Positions 23,190 through 34,686 of a stretch of 64,000 bases of DNA are shown here, in pieces. The position numbers and the translations under genes are program-made. This stretch comes from Takakia lepidozioides (lineage: Eukaryota > Streptophyta > Takakiopsida > Takakiales > Takakiaceae), in NCBI GenBank assembly GCA_030704615.1, contig CM060733.1:62620001-62684000 (forward strand), read 5' to 3'. Every line of letters begins with the position of its first letter. The stretch's first letter is position 1. The notes under the pieces are model-generated. The model saw only the letters and a program-made list of their open reading frames with translations. It made no database searches and was not told the DNA's origin.

Positions 23190-23225
<36 letters not shown>
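23190..23225 (+). repeat. poly-G tract inside exon 7 of copy B
   Basis: A run of 36 G bases would encode polyglycine. Copy C has 12 G at the same point, and copy B also lacks about 27 bases just before it. Long runs like this are prone to slippage or sequencing error. Confidence 0.85.
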
Positions 23226-23227
<2 letters not shown>

Positions 23228-24825
23228 GAGGTGGAGAGAGTCTGCGATATGATTCTCCTCGATATTCCAGAGATGGGGAGCTGCTGGAGGGCCTGGATGG
23301 TGTTGCCCACCTGTAACAGGTTTACTGAGGACTATGGAGAGCCGGGTTTGGGCTGGCGGGGATGCTCCTGGATGACGGTGGTTGGTGTATGGTGGTCCTT
23401 GCCGCAAGAGGGAAGACCAACAGACAATGATGTGCAAGGTGGACACCGAAAGTGTCACCCCAGTCCTCCTCAAAAAATGGTTCTGCATCAATACGCAGGG
23501 GTTGTGAACAGAGGGCCAGAGTGTAAGTTATCAATCTATTGCATTCCTTTCATATTGTGGTGTATCTGAACTAGACCCTGGAGTTGATCCCTCTTTTGTT
23601 GGATGTGCAGACATTGGTGTTTGAGGCATATTGTTTTGTGAAGAGAGGGTTACGTTCAAATTCCGCAACGACGGTCGTCTTGTTGATGCCGCTGTGGACC
23701 CTGTTACCTACGATGTCCTCTACAATTATGTGCCCCACTCCAGTATGTCGAGGGACACAAAGACAGGCAAATTGTGGCGGTACAGCCGGACCCGGAGCCC
23801 TGCTTTCATCCCAAACCCTCATGGAGACGTGCTCGGATGTCCAAGGGGGATTCTTGACCTCACATGCGGCACGGGTAAGCCTTCACGTGCACATTTTGTC
23901 CCCTGGCCCGATTGCAATTGCATGTCGCATGCTACTAACCGCCCGCTTTGTCCCTCAAGTGCTTCAATGTGGGCAAGGACGTTGTCCGACAGGCATGTCT
24001 TCGCCTTCGAGCCAGATACTGCCTTCACAAACTCCGAACTTGCAGCGGCTTGAACGTCTGCCAAAAGAGGAAGAGGCATCCTCGGAGGATGAGGAAGAAT
24101 CCGACAAGGAACAGGGGGAGGTACAAGTTGGGATCGAGGCCGAGGAGCCCCCGGTTTACGAGTGAGTGGTCGCATTGTAAGTTGCCTCCTGATTTCGTGA
24201 GGCACCTCCCTTTGCTCTCTTATTTCATTGAAAAGACCCTTTTTTTTGCTTCTGCTAGTATTGACATTCTTAAAGTGGATTTGTTCTTACTGCAAGATGC
24301 CAAGTTCTGCAGGAGGGACGTCTACACCGCAGTTCATGGGCAGGAGGAACGTGCCTTTTTTTGCCAGGGGGGATGTCATGCCTAGTCTAGAAATGGACTA
24401 ATCCTCCTACTTATGCTGCTCGGCTTGCTTCGGTGTCCATTAGGAGGTCTTCCGAACCTAGTCGTGGTATAGCAGATTTTAGACGAGGCAAGCCTCAAGA
24501 AAATGAAGATGAGGGAGGAGGCAGCAGCTATTAGAACCCGTCAGGCTCATAGATTTGTCTTGGATTCTGCTGAGGAAAGTGGGGAGGGAAGAAGAGGCAG
24601 AAGATTCCCAGGAGGAGGTGAGGTGGACAGTCCACCAAGGAGAGGACGGAATTTTTGAGAGGCATAGTGGAACTGATGCATCACAAAGCTCGGAGGATGG
24701 GGAGGATGAGGGGGATGAGGAGGAAGGCGGGGCAAGTTCTCGGAAGGGGTGTAGGAGAGTAGTGCCCATTCCGGCTATGACAGTTACGACACGCTTGTAT
24801 AGATGTGGCTTGCCAAAAAATTTGC

Positions 24826-24831
24826 AATAAA
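24826..24831 (+). terminator. polyadenylation signal of the copy B gene
   Basis: AATAAA lies about 65 bp after the last stop in the conserved context GCAATAAAATGTTGCATTTC, shared with copies C and D. Confidence 0.6.
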
Positions 24832-24954
24832 ATGTTGCATTTCATGCTATGACGAGTCCACTGGTGCCCAAATTCAACTTGATATGACCCTATTTGTGTG
24901 CCTCCTAACCCTATTTCGTGGACACACAATGGTCCGCTCATGCTTTTTTTTTTC

Positions 24955-24991
24955 CCGCTCATGCTCATGCCGCTCATGAAATAGCAACCCC
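24955..24991. repeat. terminal inverted repeat, right end of copy B
   Basis: CCGCTCATGCTCATGCCGC then TCATGAAATAGCAACCCC is shared with the ends of copies C and D. GCTCAT is repeated three times. Homology among copies ends here. Confidence 0.75.
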
Positions 24992-25099
24992 CAAAATTAG
25001 GACATGGGTTCTTCTCAACTTTTTCTCGCAGGTTCCATCTTCGGCAAACAAAGGTGGCGCATTTATTTGAAGGCAATCTTGGGCCACAGAAGGTGGCAT

Positions 25100-25411
25100 A
25101 AGTTCTACTGTGATAAAGAAGTTTACCTTCCTCTACATTTGGTTTTGTGGCATATTGAAGTGCTCTCTTTGTCAGAACAGAACACTCTCATCGTCTTGTC
25201 ATCCAGTATCTCCTATTAGGTTTCCCTTATTTGCTAGTGGACAATTGTTATCCTGCAAGTTGTTACCTTGTTGGTCGCATTACTCATTAGTCAGTGCCTC
25301 CACTCTCCTCTTATGAGTACTTATCAGGTGATCACCAAGTAGTGGTGTAGTAGTATATATGGAGCCCTCTGGCTCAGTTCATTTTATCAATATAGTTTGA
25401 TCACTTCAACA
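25100..25411 (+). mobile_element. Ty1/copia LTR, 3' part
   Basis: The sequence ends in CA directly before a canonical tRNA-Met primer-binding site and has a promoter-like TAGTATATATGG at about 25,349. The 5' boundary is not resolved, so the start is approximate. Confidence 0.5.
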
Positions 25412-25423
25412 TGGTATCAGAGC
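25412..25423 (+). other. primer-binding site of a copia retrotransposon
   Basis: TGGTATCAGAGC is the classic Ty1/copia primer-binding site complementary to initiator tRNA-Met. It lies between the LTR end and the gag start. Confidence 0.8.
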
Positions 25424-25718
25424 GCCTAGCAATATACGGTTAGCTGCTGAGGTCCTTGGTTGTTAAGTCATGTGTCTAGGAAGGGACCCACCTGACTTAA
25501 GGAATCGAGGGTAGCAGATGGTGCAGAAGGTCTATTTGTGCTACTCCTTATTGTGCGTGCTATATGGTTAGTAGTTGAAAAAATGAGAAGATCAGTTTTT
25601 TTCTGGTTTATTCAAAACCTCGTCTTGTTGTTTCTTGTCTTATTCTACTGTATCTTCTCTCATCTCCTCTCCTCTTTTCTCCTCTGATCTATCTTTTGTT
25701 GAAAAAAAAACTATCATC

Positions 25719-26026
25719 ATGTCTGGGACTGCGCAACTGCTCACTGACGCCCACAAGCTCGAGGGTACCTCGAATTACACAATGTGGAATTGTTCAGGAT
25801 CCAGATCATCCTAGAGAGTGAAGATCTATGGAATCTCATCTTTCTTGATTTAGATGACGAATCCGTCGATGATGGATACGCTGGCCGTGACTCTTATCCA
25901 ACAATTCACAAGAAGAAATGTAAAAAGACCTTTGGTGTTCTGAAGCTTTCAGTTAATGACTCCATTGTTCCCTTTATCATGAATTGTGCAGGTCCCAAAG
26001 AAATATGGATCACTCTGTTACCGGTT
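25719..26026 (+). pseudogene. Ty1/copia gag fragment
   Basis: The ATG at 25,719 opens MSGTAQLLTDAHKLEGTSNY, followed after a frameshift near 25,782 by RIQIILESEDLWNLI and LKLSVNDSIVPFI. This is the N-terminal gag region (UBN2-like) that follows copia leaders. It stops at about 26,026 where unrelated sequence begins; the rest of the polyprotein is absent. Confidence 0.7.
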
Positions 26027-26029
26027 AGT

Positions 26030-28380
26030 TGCTGATAAAAACCATCGGTTCCTGGTTAGGTTCCGGTTCTATTTTAAAAATATATTTGTTTAATTTAATT
26101 AGATTTAAAATATTTTATCAGTCCGGTAGATTAAATAGCAGTGTATTCACATATTTGAACTAAAATCCAACGATTTGTTAGTTTTCACTAACACAAAAAA
26201 ACAAACAAAAATACTCTAAATAAATTGGTAGAAGAAAATGGGTAAAATTTTATGGGTTGAAAGTACTATTCAGCTACCTGCAAGTATTGGCATCTTCAAA
26301 CATTTTATTAATGAACTTAGCCAGGATATCATGGAGCTGGAGATTGAACCCAAGATCTCATGGCGCTGAAGCATTGAACATAGAATCTCATGGCCTTCAA
26401 GCATTGAACCAAGGATCTCAGGAGCTTGAGAGCATTAAATAAGTTTTGCCCTAGGCCCACCAGCCCCACCAAGGGGTCAAGAACCGGAACCTGTTTTTAC
26501 CCCTCTGCGCCCCGGTTCTCCGGTTCTCACACCCAGCAAGAACCGCCGGTTCGGTTCTGCGCCGATCCCCATTGGCAGGTTCCGGTTCCGGGTCAGGTTA
26601 TGTAGAAATGGGCCCGGTTCCGGTTAACCTGAACCTGAACCGGCGGTTAACCTGGGTCCCTGGCGGGTAACCGCCCAACACTAGTTAGCAACGCATCCAA
26701 TCACATAATATCTAGAAGCATCATCACCTTCACATCCAAACGGCACACTTCATCCGATGACACAGTTTAGCACATAAAATCACCCTCCCCAGAGCCCAAG
26801 CCCCCAAAGCTTTATATAAAATATGAGCTAATCTAAACAGACAAGTGACCAGCCCTCATTGGCGGTAACGATTACATTATTCCTCCATCACACATCGACT
26901 ACTAGGGTGTCTAATCTTGTTACTGTTGGACAATGTAGCAGGACCGGGACCAAAATTAGGCCCGCACTAATTTTCTCAACCACCACCCGCTTTCATCCAT
27001 GCAATGAACAGAAGAGCATATGACTAAAAGACGAATCCATCAGAATCCATCCTTCCACAAAATCGGGCGATCTTTCGCCAGATAAAAAAAAACACTGTGA
27101 ACTTGGCGGCCGACAGTCCACAGGTAAGTTGACCGTTCTCTCTGGCCTTGAAAGCTGCCAAGAGTAAGGTCCATGGTTTCTCCTCTTAGGCCGTCTTTGT
27201 TCGTGGCCTTGCTCAGAAATAAACAAATTTAAGCTACCCAAGAAAGATAGATATTGATGCTGCAAAATTTAAAGCGTCTTCCCCCATGTTTGCAGATGGT
27301 GCCTATGGCGCCGTCATGGATGCCAAACAAATTAGGTAATAACACGAGACACTTCGCATTTTCCTTTCCTGGGGTTGCTTTGTTGTATGTATGCGCCGTC
27401 GGATCCAGGCTCGGAATTGTCTATTGCGCAATTCCGCAGAAAGGAATGTACTGTGGGCAAAGAAGCAAGAAAGGGATCGTTAGACAAGACCGATGATTGG
27501 TATATCTGGCGCGTAGGTCAAAGCTGGAGCATGGAACTGCGGCGGCAGGAGTTCTTGAAGGGACAGTAGCCTTGACAGGGTGAGCTTTCTTCATGTAGGA
27601 TGAGACGGAGTGTGAGGGAGGTTGACTGAACTCGTGTATGATCGTATTATGTGAACTGGTTTGTACCCCTAGTCGTTGAGTGAATTGAGTGAGGTTAGAA
27701 TCTCGCGTTGCCCTGCCAAAACTTTTTTGTTCTTCCTAAGCATAAGCGGGTTTAGCATCTGTGTAAGTTTGGACATGTTCGTATGGTCCTCATTCCAATG
27801 GATGAATGTTGTTGAAAGCTCACTAGCACTCCATGAAGGAACTTGTCAAAATGTTGATGCTGTGGATGTTCAGGCACAAAGGTCTACTGTGGAGCATGGA
27901 GCAGAGCTGGCATGATTTTCTTACAGATCCTTCACAATGGTGGGACAACCTCTATCGCAAGGTGTGGCTTTCTTATTGCACGACGTGAAGAAGTTTGTCC
28001 ATCTTGCAAAATGTGCGCTCTTCCTGTTAGTATCACGATTTGGTTATTTTCCTGGTGTTTACAAGGTATTTGGGAGGGTCAGTGTGGTCTTAGGAGGCCG
28101 AGTTTAAATGTATGGCTGCTCAGCTGCACCGTGGTGGTTCTCCTCACAGACCAATCCGAGATCAGCTGACTACAGACGCAAGCAGCACACGCAAGAGGTC
28201 CTTGGGTTGATGGTCAGTGGAATCCTCCATGGGTGAAAGAAAAGCTAGCTGCTTTAATGACACAAGGTCAAGGACAATGTGGTGAGGGCACCTCCTTCTT
28301 CAACACCATTCAGTGTGTTTTGCCCTCTTATCAGAGCCGTCCCTAAATTTCCATGTTGAGTTTTGCAAGTAAGCTCGCCT
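26030..28380. other. intergenic DNA, no gene recognised
   Basis: 26,460-26,680 is rich in degenerate CCGGTT/AACCGG units. The rest has only short frames without recognisable motifs. From about 28,330 the sequence matches the upstream region of the PPR pseudogene near 60,050 (shared TTTGGAGTGATTTT and TGTTACTGCCAATGTGGCA), so it is part of the duplicated PPR promoter region. Confidence 0.4.
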
Positions 28381-28936
28381 GGTGGATTTAGGTGGTTTGG
28401 AGTGATTTTCACATGTTACTGCCAATGTGGCAGCAGGAAAGTATCCAAAAACAAATAACAAAGACGAGGAGCAGCTTTGGAATGAACATTTTTCCGACCC
28501 CAGTCAATGGAGGAACAATGAGGTAAAAAGGTGAATGCCTGTTAGATTACAGAGAGAAGCAGACAACAAGATACAATGCAAAGCTATGTTGAAAATTGTC
28601 ATCCTCTCTCTTCCCCAGCACATTTTTAAAGTCTCGGGAGCAATTCAGCATTGGAACTAGTGTGTGATAAGTGGGGTCGGGTTGTTTGCTAGAACAAATC
28701 TATCCTGTCATTTTCAGCTGCTAGCAGCAAGGCGAGGATCTATACATCACTTAGGCAGAGGCAGGGATAGCTGAAGGAGCAGGGATAGATTGTTGGTCCA
28801 GATTCATCCAAGAGAGCATAAAATCACCTATGATTCCCTGTGGATCTATAGCCACAAGAAACCAGCATGGGTGGATGGTCAACTGGAAGCAGCAGCGCTG
28901 GTGGTGGCACGGTTGATAAAATCAGGCACCTCGACC

Positions 28937-31900
28937 ATGACCACAGCTTCCGAAAGAGGACTAAGAGAGGGAGTCCACAAAGCCTCTTCTGGCACTTCTG
29001 GACATGTGAGGATGCTATGTGAGGCAGGGCGACTGAAAGAGGTTCTACAGACTTTAAACCAAGGAGGCATTTCAGCAGATTCAGATGCTTATGTCTGTCT
29101 CTTGCATAAGTGCATCAAGATGAAAGGCCTGGAAGCTGGAAAGCAGGTGCACACTCACATTATCCAGAGTGGATTCAAGCCAAACGTTTTTTTACAGAGA
29201 ACCCTTGTCAACATGTATGTAAAGTGCGGTAGCATCATGGATGCTCACCAAGTGTTCAACAGAATGCCTCAACGATGTTTGATCACGTGGAATATAATGA
29301 TGGCAGGATTTACCAAGCATGGGTGTGGTAGGAATGCTTTGGAGACATATGACCAAATGTTGTGGGAAGGGGTGAAGCCCAACCAAATTACATTTGTTTG
29401 TGTTTGCAAGGCATGTGCGAGCCTGGCAGCCCTGGAAAAGGGCAAAGAGGTCCATGGTGACATCATTAAAGCTGGAATTATACCAGATGTCATTCTGAAC
29501 ACTACGCTGGTGGACATGTATGCCAAATGTGGGTGCATTGAGCAGGCAAAGGGAGTGTTCGACACTATGGCTGAACGGAACGTGGTGTCATGGAACGCGA
29601 TGATCACAGGATATTCACAACAGGGGCGCGGGTTGGAGGCTCTGGAGACCTACGAGCAAATGATGCGGGAAGGGGTGAAGCCCAACCACATCACGTTTGT
29701 TTGCGTTTGCAATGCATGTGCGAGCCTGGCAGCCCTGGAGAAGGGCAAAGAAGTGCATGGTCACATTGTCAAAGCTGGAATTGTACCAGATATCATTCTG
29801 AACAATACCCTGGTGGACATGTATGCCAAATGCGGGTCCATGGACGACGGAAAGCGACTGTTCAACTCTATGGCTGAACGAGATGTGGTGTCATGGAGCA
29901 CGATGATTGCAGGATATTCACAGCAGGGGCATGGGATGGAAGCTTTGGAGACCTATGAGCAAATGATGGGGGAAGCAGTGAAGCCCAACCACATCACGTT
30001 TGTTTGCGTTTGTAATGCGTGTGCGAGCCTGGCAGCCCTGCGAAAGGGCAAAGAGGTGCATGGTGACATTGTCAAAGCTGGAATTACACCAGATGTCATT
30101 CTGAACAATACCCTGGTGGACATGTATGCCAAATGTGGGTGCATCGAGGATGCAAAGGGAGTGTTCAACAATATGGCGGAACGAGATGTGGTGTCATGGA
30201 ATGTGATGATCGCAGGCTATGCACAGCTGGGGCACAGGATGGAGGCTTTGGAGACCTATGAGCAGATGCTAGGGGAAGGGGTGAAGCCCAACCACATGAC
30301 ATTTGTTTGCATTTGCAATGTGTGTGCGACTCTGGCAGCCCTGGAAAAGGGCAAAGAGGTCCATGGTGACATCTTCAAAGCTGGAATTATACCAGATGTC
30401 ATTCTGAACAATACCCTGGTGGACATGTATGCCAAATGTGGGAGCATCGAGGATGCAAAGGGACTGTTCGACAATATGCCTGAGCGAGATGTGGTGTCAT
30501 GGAGTGCAATGATTGCAGGATATGCACAGCAGGGGCGTGCGATGGAGGCTTTGGAGACCTATGAGCAAATGATGCAGGAAGGAGTGAAGCCCAACCACAT
30601 CACGTTTGTTTGTGTTTGCAATGCATGTGCGAGTCTGGCAGCCCTGGAAAAGGGCAAAAAGGTCCATGGTCACATGATCAGAGCTGGAATTGTACCAGAT
30701 GTCATTCTGAACTCTGCCCTGGTGGACATGTATGCCAAATGCCAGAGCATTGAAGATGCAAAGGGAGTGTTCGACAATATGGCTGAACGAAATGTGGTGT
30801 CGTGGAGCGCAATGATTGCAGGATGTGCACAGCAGGGGCATGGGGTGGAGGCTTTGGAGATCTATGAGCAAATGATGTGGGAAGGGGTGAAGCCTGACCA
30901 CATCACGTTTGTTTGCGTTTGCAATGCCTGTGCAAGCATGGCAGCCCTGGAAAAGGGCAAAGAGGTCCATGGTGACATCGTCAAAGCTGGAATTGTACCA
31001 GATGTCATTCTGAACAATACCCTGGTGGATATGTATGCCAAATGTGGGTGCATCGAGGATGCCAAGAGAGTGTTCGACACTATGGCTGAACGAGATGTGG
31101 TGTCGTGGAACACGATGATTGCAGGATATTCACAGCAGGGGTGCGGGATGGAGGCTTTGGAGACCTATGAGCAAATGGTGTGGGAAGGGGTGAAGCCCAA
31201 CCACATCACGTTTGTTTGCGTTTGTAATGCATGTGTGAGCCTGGCAGCCCTAGATAAAGGCAAAGAGGTCCATGGTGACATCGTCAAAGCTGGAACTGTA
31301 CCAGATGTCATTCTGAACAATACGCTGGTTGACATGTATGCCAAATGTGGGTGCATTGCGGAAGCAAAGGGAGTGTTCGACAATATGGCTAAACGAGATG
31401 TGGCGTCATGGAATGCGATGATCACAGGATATGCCCAGCATGGTTGTCAGAGGGAGGCCCTGCAACTATTTGAAGGAATGCAGATGGACGGCTTGAAGCC
31501 AGACAGTATCACCTTTATATGTGTTCTCTCTGCTTGCAGTCACGGTGGCCTATTGGATGAAGGAAGACGCTACTTTGATTCACTGAGTCCAGATCATGGT
31601 GTCACTCTGACAGTAAAGCACTTTGGCTGCATGGTGGACCTTCTTGGACGTGCGGGGCAATTGGATGAGGCAGAGGACCTTATTAATAATATGCCAATCA
31701 AACCAGATGCTGTGGTGTGGAAGGCCTTGCTTGGAGCCTGCAGAATCCATGGCAATGTGGAGATGGCTGAACGTGCAGCAACATCCATTCTCAAGTGGGA
31801 TGAACAGGATGCCGCAACTTATGTGTTGCTATCAGACATCTATGCCGCAGCTGGCAGGTGGGACGATAGTGCAACGGTAAGAAAAATGATGAAGGTCAGA

Positions 31901-32323
31901 GGGGCTAGAAAGGAGCCAGGTCGCTGCTGTATTGAGGTTGGCAACAGGGTGCACACCTTTGTTGTAGATGACAAATTGCATCCCAAAATTAAGGAAATAC
32001 ATGCTGAGCTGAGAAGATTGTCTGGGCAGATGAAGGAGGCAGGGTATGTGCCAGACACACGCTTTGGATTGCATGATGTGGGGGAGGAGCAAAAGGTTTT
32101 TTCTCTTTGCCACCACAGTGAGAAATTGGCCATTGGTTTTGGGCTGATCAGCACGGCCCCTAGGGTGCCTCTCCGTCTCATCAAGAATCTTCGGGTGTGT
32201 GGTGACTGCCACACCTCCACCAAGTTCATCTCAAAACTTGTTGGCAGATCAATTGTTGTACGGGACACTAACCGCTTTCACCACTTTGAAGATGGGGTTT
32301 GTTCCTGTGGGGATTACTGGTGA
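28937..32323 (+). CDS. DYW-type pentatricopeptide repeat protein, 1,128 aa
   Basis: A single uninterrupted reading frame. The frame is open from 28,775, but the first ATG is at 28,937 (MTTASERGLREG). After an L-S start come seven nearly identical 101-residue P-L-S triplets (P 35, L 35, S 31), an eighth P with diverged L and S motifs, then E and E+ regions with a PG-box variant (KEPGRCCIEVGNRVHTF). The C-terminal DYW deaminase domain has HSE (zinc ligand and catalytic glutamate), CGDCH and terminal CSCGDYW. Such proteins are imported into plastids or mitochondria and convert specific C to U in RNA. No targeting peptide is obvious from this ATG, so an upstream exon or start remains possible. 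The triplets' near identity implies recent internal expansion or homogenisation. Confidence 0.93.
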   Translation: MTTASERGLREGVHKASSGTSGHVRMLCEAGRLKEVLQTLNQGGISADSDAYVCLLHKCIKMKGLEAGKQVHTHIIQSGFKPNVFLQRTLVNMYVKCGSIMDAHQVFNRMPQRCLITWNIMMAGFTKHGCGRNALETYDQMLWEGVKPNQITFVCVCKACASLAALEKGKEVHGDIIKAGIIPDVILNTTLVDMYAKCGCIEQAKGVFDTMAERNVVSWNAMITGYSQQGRGLEALETYEQMMREGVKPNHITFVCVCNACASLAALEKGKEVHGHIVKAGIVPDIILNNTLVDMYAKCGSMDDGKRLFNSMAERDVVSWSTMIAGYSQQGHGMEALETYEQMMGEAVKPNHITFVCVCNACASLAALRKGKEVHGDIVKAGITPDVILNNTLVDMYAKCGCIEDAKGVFNNMAERDVVSWNVMIAGYAQLGHRMEALETYEQMLGEGVKPNHMTFVCICNVCATLAALEKGKEVHGDIFKAGIIPDVILNNTLVDMYAKCGSIEDAKGLFDNMPERDVVSWSAMIAGYAQQGRAMEALETYEQMMQEGVKPNHITFVCVCNACASLAALEKGKKVHGHMIRAGIVPDVILNSALVDMYAKCQSIEDAKGVFDNMAERNVVSWSAMIAGCAQQGHGVEALEIYEQMMWEGVKPDHITFVCVCNACASMAALEKGKEVHGDIVKAGIVPDVILNNTLVDMYAKCGCIEDAKRVFDTMAERDVVSWNTMIAGYSQQGCGMEALETYEQMVWEGVKPNHITFVCVCNACVSLAALDKGKEVHGDIVKAGTVPDVILNNTLVDMYAKCGCIAEAKGVFDNMAKRDVASWNAMITGYAQHGCQREALQLFEGMQMDGLKPDSITFICVLSACSHGGLLDEGRRYFDSLSPDHGVTLTVKHFGCMVDLLGRAGQLDEAEDLINNMPIKPDAVVWKALLGACRIHGNVEMAERAATSILKWDEQDAATYVLLSDIYAAAGRWDDSATVRKMMKVRGARKEPGRCCIEVGNRVHTFVVDDKLHPKIKEIHAELRRLSGQMKEAGYVPDTRFGLHDVGEEQKVFSLCHHSEKLAIGFGLISTAPRVPLRLIKNLRVCGDCHTSTKFISKLVGRSIVVRDTNRFHHFEDGVCSCGDYW

Positions 32324-34149
32324 AAGGATGTTTCTCTGGAAAGGTGCGAGTGTCTTTCTTCATTCATTGATCTGTGTAGCTACTCAGTTCATCCATCATT
32401 TCCTGAGAATATTGACCATGATGTGTACTGTTGAGGGCATTTCCTGTGGAATATGCACAGGAAATGGTAGTGGGGTCTACCCAGCATAGGTGGGAAGTCC
32501 GCTATAATTGCACTTGTCTGGAGCAGGTAATGAGTGAAGGGGGGGATTCTGACTGAGTCAGGTGATAGTGGAAGGAAATCAGAGTGCTGTCCTAAATCTG
32601 GTGCGGGTGGTGGAGTTTCTCCGAAGCTTGAAGATGAAAGTGAATATGATTTGTAATGAGCTTGATTAGAGGGCAGCCTTGTGCACAAGTGCGTTCAGCA
32701 TCTTAAAAGTTGGGCATGTCTGTATGTTTCTCCTGGTGCTGCTTTAGATAAGAGCCCTTGACTAACTTGCATGACACATAATTTGGACATCGATATTTTT
32801 TACTCACACCTAGGAAAGTTACTCTCACAAGCTTGTGGATCTCGTACATACACTTGGCCAACAGATGCCATCAACAACCCCTCTTTTCTGTACTCGGGAA
32901 CGTCTTGCATCGAGGACTGTACCTCACATAAAATACCTCAGAATATTTTTAAACCATTGATGTTTTCTTGGACGGTTCAGCTCTGTTCAAAGATGGCGCC
33001 TAACTTTCCCGGAAGTTAATTGAACCAATACTTGAAAAACAGAACAAACTTTCATTCATAGTACACTTAAAATTTCACCCATCTTTTTTCCTTAAGTTGT
33101 CCAATAACAGATATATTACCTGAGGGAGGTGTTACTTGGAGAAGGTACATCATGAAACTATTTTGGATCCAAGGAGAGGAGGTCACACCTAGGGAAGGCA
33201 CAACAAGGGCTTTACGATTTTTGACATTGATGCGGGTTCTAAAGAGGAGCCAACAAACAATATATTCCCTTCACTCAAGACACTTCTGCGTATATCCAGA
33301 GTACCACAATGAGTTGACATTGAAATGTGACTCACTCTCACTATATGGATGGATCCCAAAGGAATGCAAAAGCTGGATTCGGAATATCTAGTGTAAGATA
33401 ATTAAAAGGACCATCTGATGCAACAAATACTGACGTGGAACCCTCATAAGAACCAATGTGCATTGCACATACACATCCGTTATTGTTTGTATATCAAGAT
33501 ACATCCAAAAAATGACCTACCCAATACGCAACTTAGACACATGCCAAGTAATAGAAAAGGCCCGGGAGTTGAATGCGATATGAGCGAGGGTGCCTGCGTG
33601 GCCCGCCCCTCACCTGCCGTTGCGCCCCCATGGCAGCAACACTGCGGCCCCGGTCGCCGCGACTGGGCCTCCTGCCTCCCCCGCCTTCACACACGAAATA
33701 CATGAATCGGTTGTACATGAACTGTACCACCATGACGCATGCATCAAGATCGTGAAGGTTGTCATACATGCATGCATCATCGCACATCTATGCCTGGTCA
33801 TACATGCAAATTCATATATGCATTGTCATACAGTGACGTTGAACGCCGTGAGATTCAAATTTCAAATTTGAACTTGGATATTAGCTTTTAATCGTCAGAA
33901 TGAATGTACCTTCATTTCTTGGGTAGATAAGATGATCATGGACCTTTGTTCTCCCCTCCTCGTCATACAGTTGTGTTGTACCCTTGCATCTTTCGTAACT
34001 CAATAATTTTGGAAGCTTTGAACCGTCCTCATCATGTGTGGAGATGACAAAAGTAAAGAGGTTGTCCCCCATCTTGTTTGGAAACTCCGAAGCCAACTAC
34101 AATCCCCGAACCGAGGTACTTTCAATCAGAATGTATTACAGTAGCAAAC
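32324..34149. other. intergenic DNA, no gene recognised
   Basis: Short open frames only. A GC-rich patch lies at 33,560-33,690 and a CATGCATG-rich patch at 33,730-33,830. No coding or RNA motif recognised. Confidence 0.4.
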
Positions 34150-34345
34150 CAACATGTAGCCCAGTGGTAAAGGCATATACCCTCTTACGAGTGGTTGTGG
34201 TTCAAACCACCTTGTTGGTTGTTACAAAGGTGTCCACCTTCCTACCGGGAGGCAGTAGCCCTTCTGAGTCAAGTGACACCATAAATTACGCTTGCTTCGG
34301 CAACGCGTCCATTTATTATTTTTATTTTTATTTTAATAATTACAG
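34150..34345 (+). mobile_element. tRNA-derived SINE
   Basis: An A-box-like TAGCCCAGTGG (about 34,157) and a B-box-like GGTTCAAACC (34,199-34,208) lie about 32 bp apart, as in an RNA polymerase III promoter. The head does not fold as a full tRNA, and the sequence ends in a T/A-rich tail. This resembles plant Au-type SINEs. Confidence 0.5.
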
Positions 34346-34686
34346 TAGCATTTCCAATGGCATGGTAGGCCTCTCGAGAAATACAATGCCGCATCTACCC
34401 AAATGCCAAATAAAATAATAATAATCTAAATTAAAAAAATAAAAATAAAAACTCAGAAATCCTGGAGCAGAAGTGATGATCGTCGACAATCAGATCACGA
34501 CATCTACCCAAATGCAGAATGACTTTCCAGTGGAGAATGATTTTTCATGTTAGTAAGTGTACCTTCAACTTCTACTTTGTCTCTGGATGCCTTCTTCACG
34601 ACCTATCCTCCTTGGGGAACTAATTTCTTGTTTCTTGTCATGTCTTTCAAGAAACCTAGGTGTAGGACTTCAAGAGCACCTTTGCT

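Larger units (their letters stand above)
18069..24762 (+). pseudogene. ParB/methyltransferase-like gene of copy B (10 exons)
   Basis: Exons by homology to copy C: 18,069-18,248, 18,855-20,217, 20,340-20,526, 20,638-20,908, 20,994-21,119, 21,216-21,431, 22,398-23,522, 23,611-23,874, about 23,960-24,161 and about 24,297-24,762. It keeps WDGNHRLLAW in exon 2, DMILLDIP in exon 7 and ILDLTCGTG at the end of exon 8, in the same order as copy C. It is clearly dead: stops at 18,216, 19,539, in exon 4 and at 22,781, a frameshift near 19,790, indels in exon 4, altered acceptors before exons 9 and 10, and a 36-base poly-G tract in exon 7. Exons are about 90% like copy C by eye. Intron 1 holds captured PPR fragments. 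Confidence 0.75.
13885..24991. mobile_element. copy B: composite transposon, left end lost and split by copy A
   Basis: Copy B has the same plan as copies A and D in opposite orientation: transposase on the minus strand, satellite-rich centre, methyltransferase-like gene on the plus strand, then a TIR at 24,955-24,991. Its remaining transposase piece is at 4,502-4,720 beyond the nested copy A. The outer transposase end and its TIR are missing. Confidence 0.8.

Noticed and set aside
29192-31425. Series of minus-strand ORFs across the PPR gene
   Set aside because: They are antisense shadows repeated with the 303-base triplet period of the real gene.
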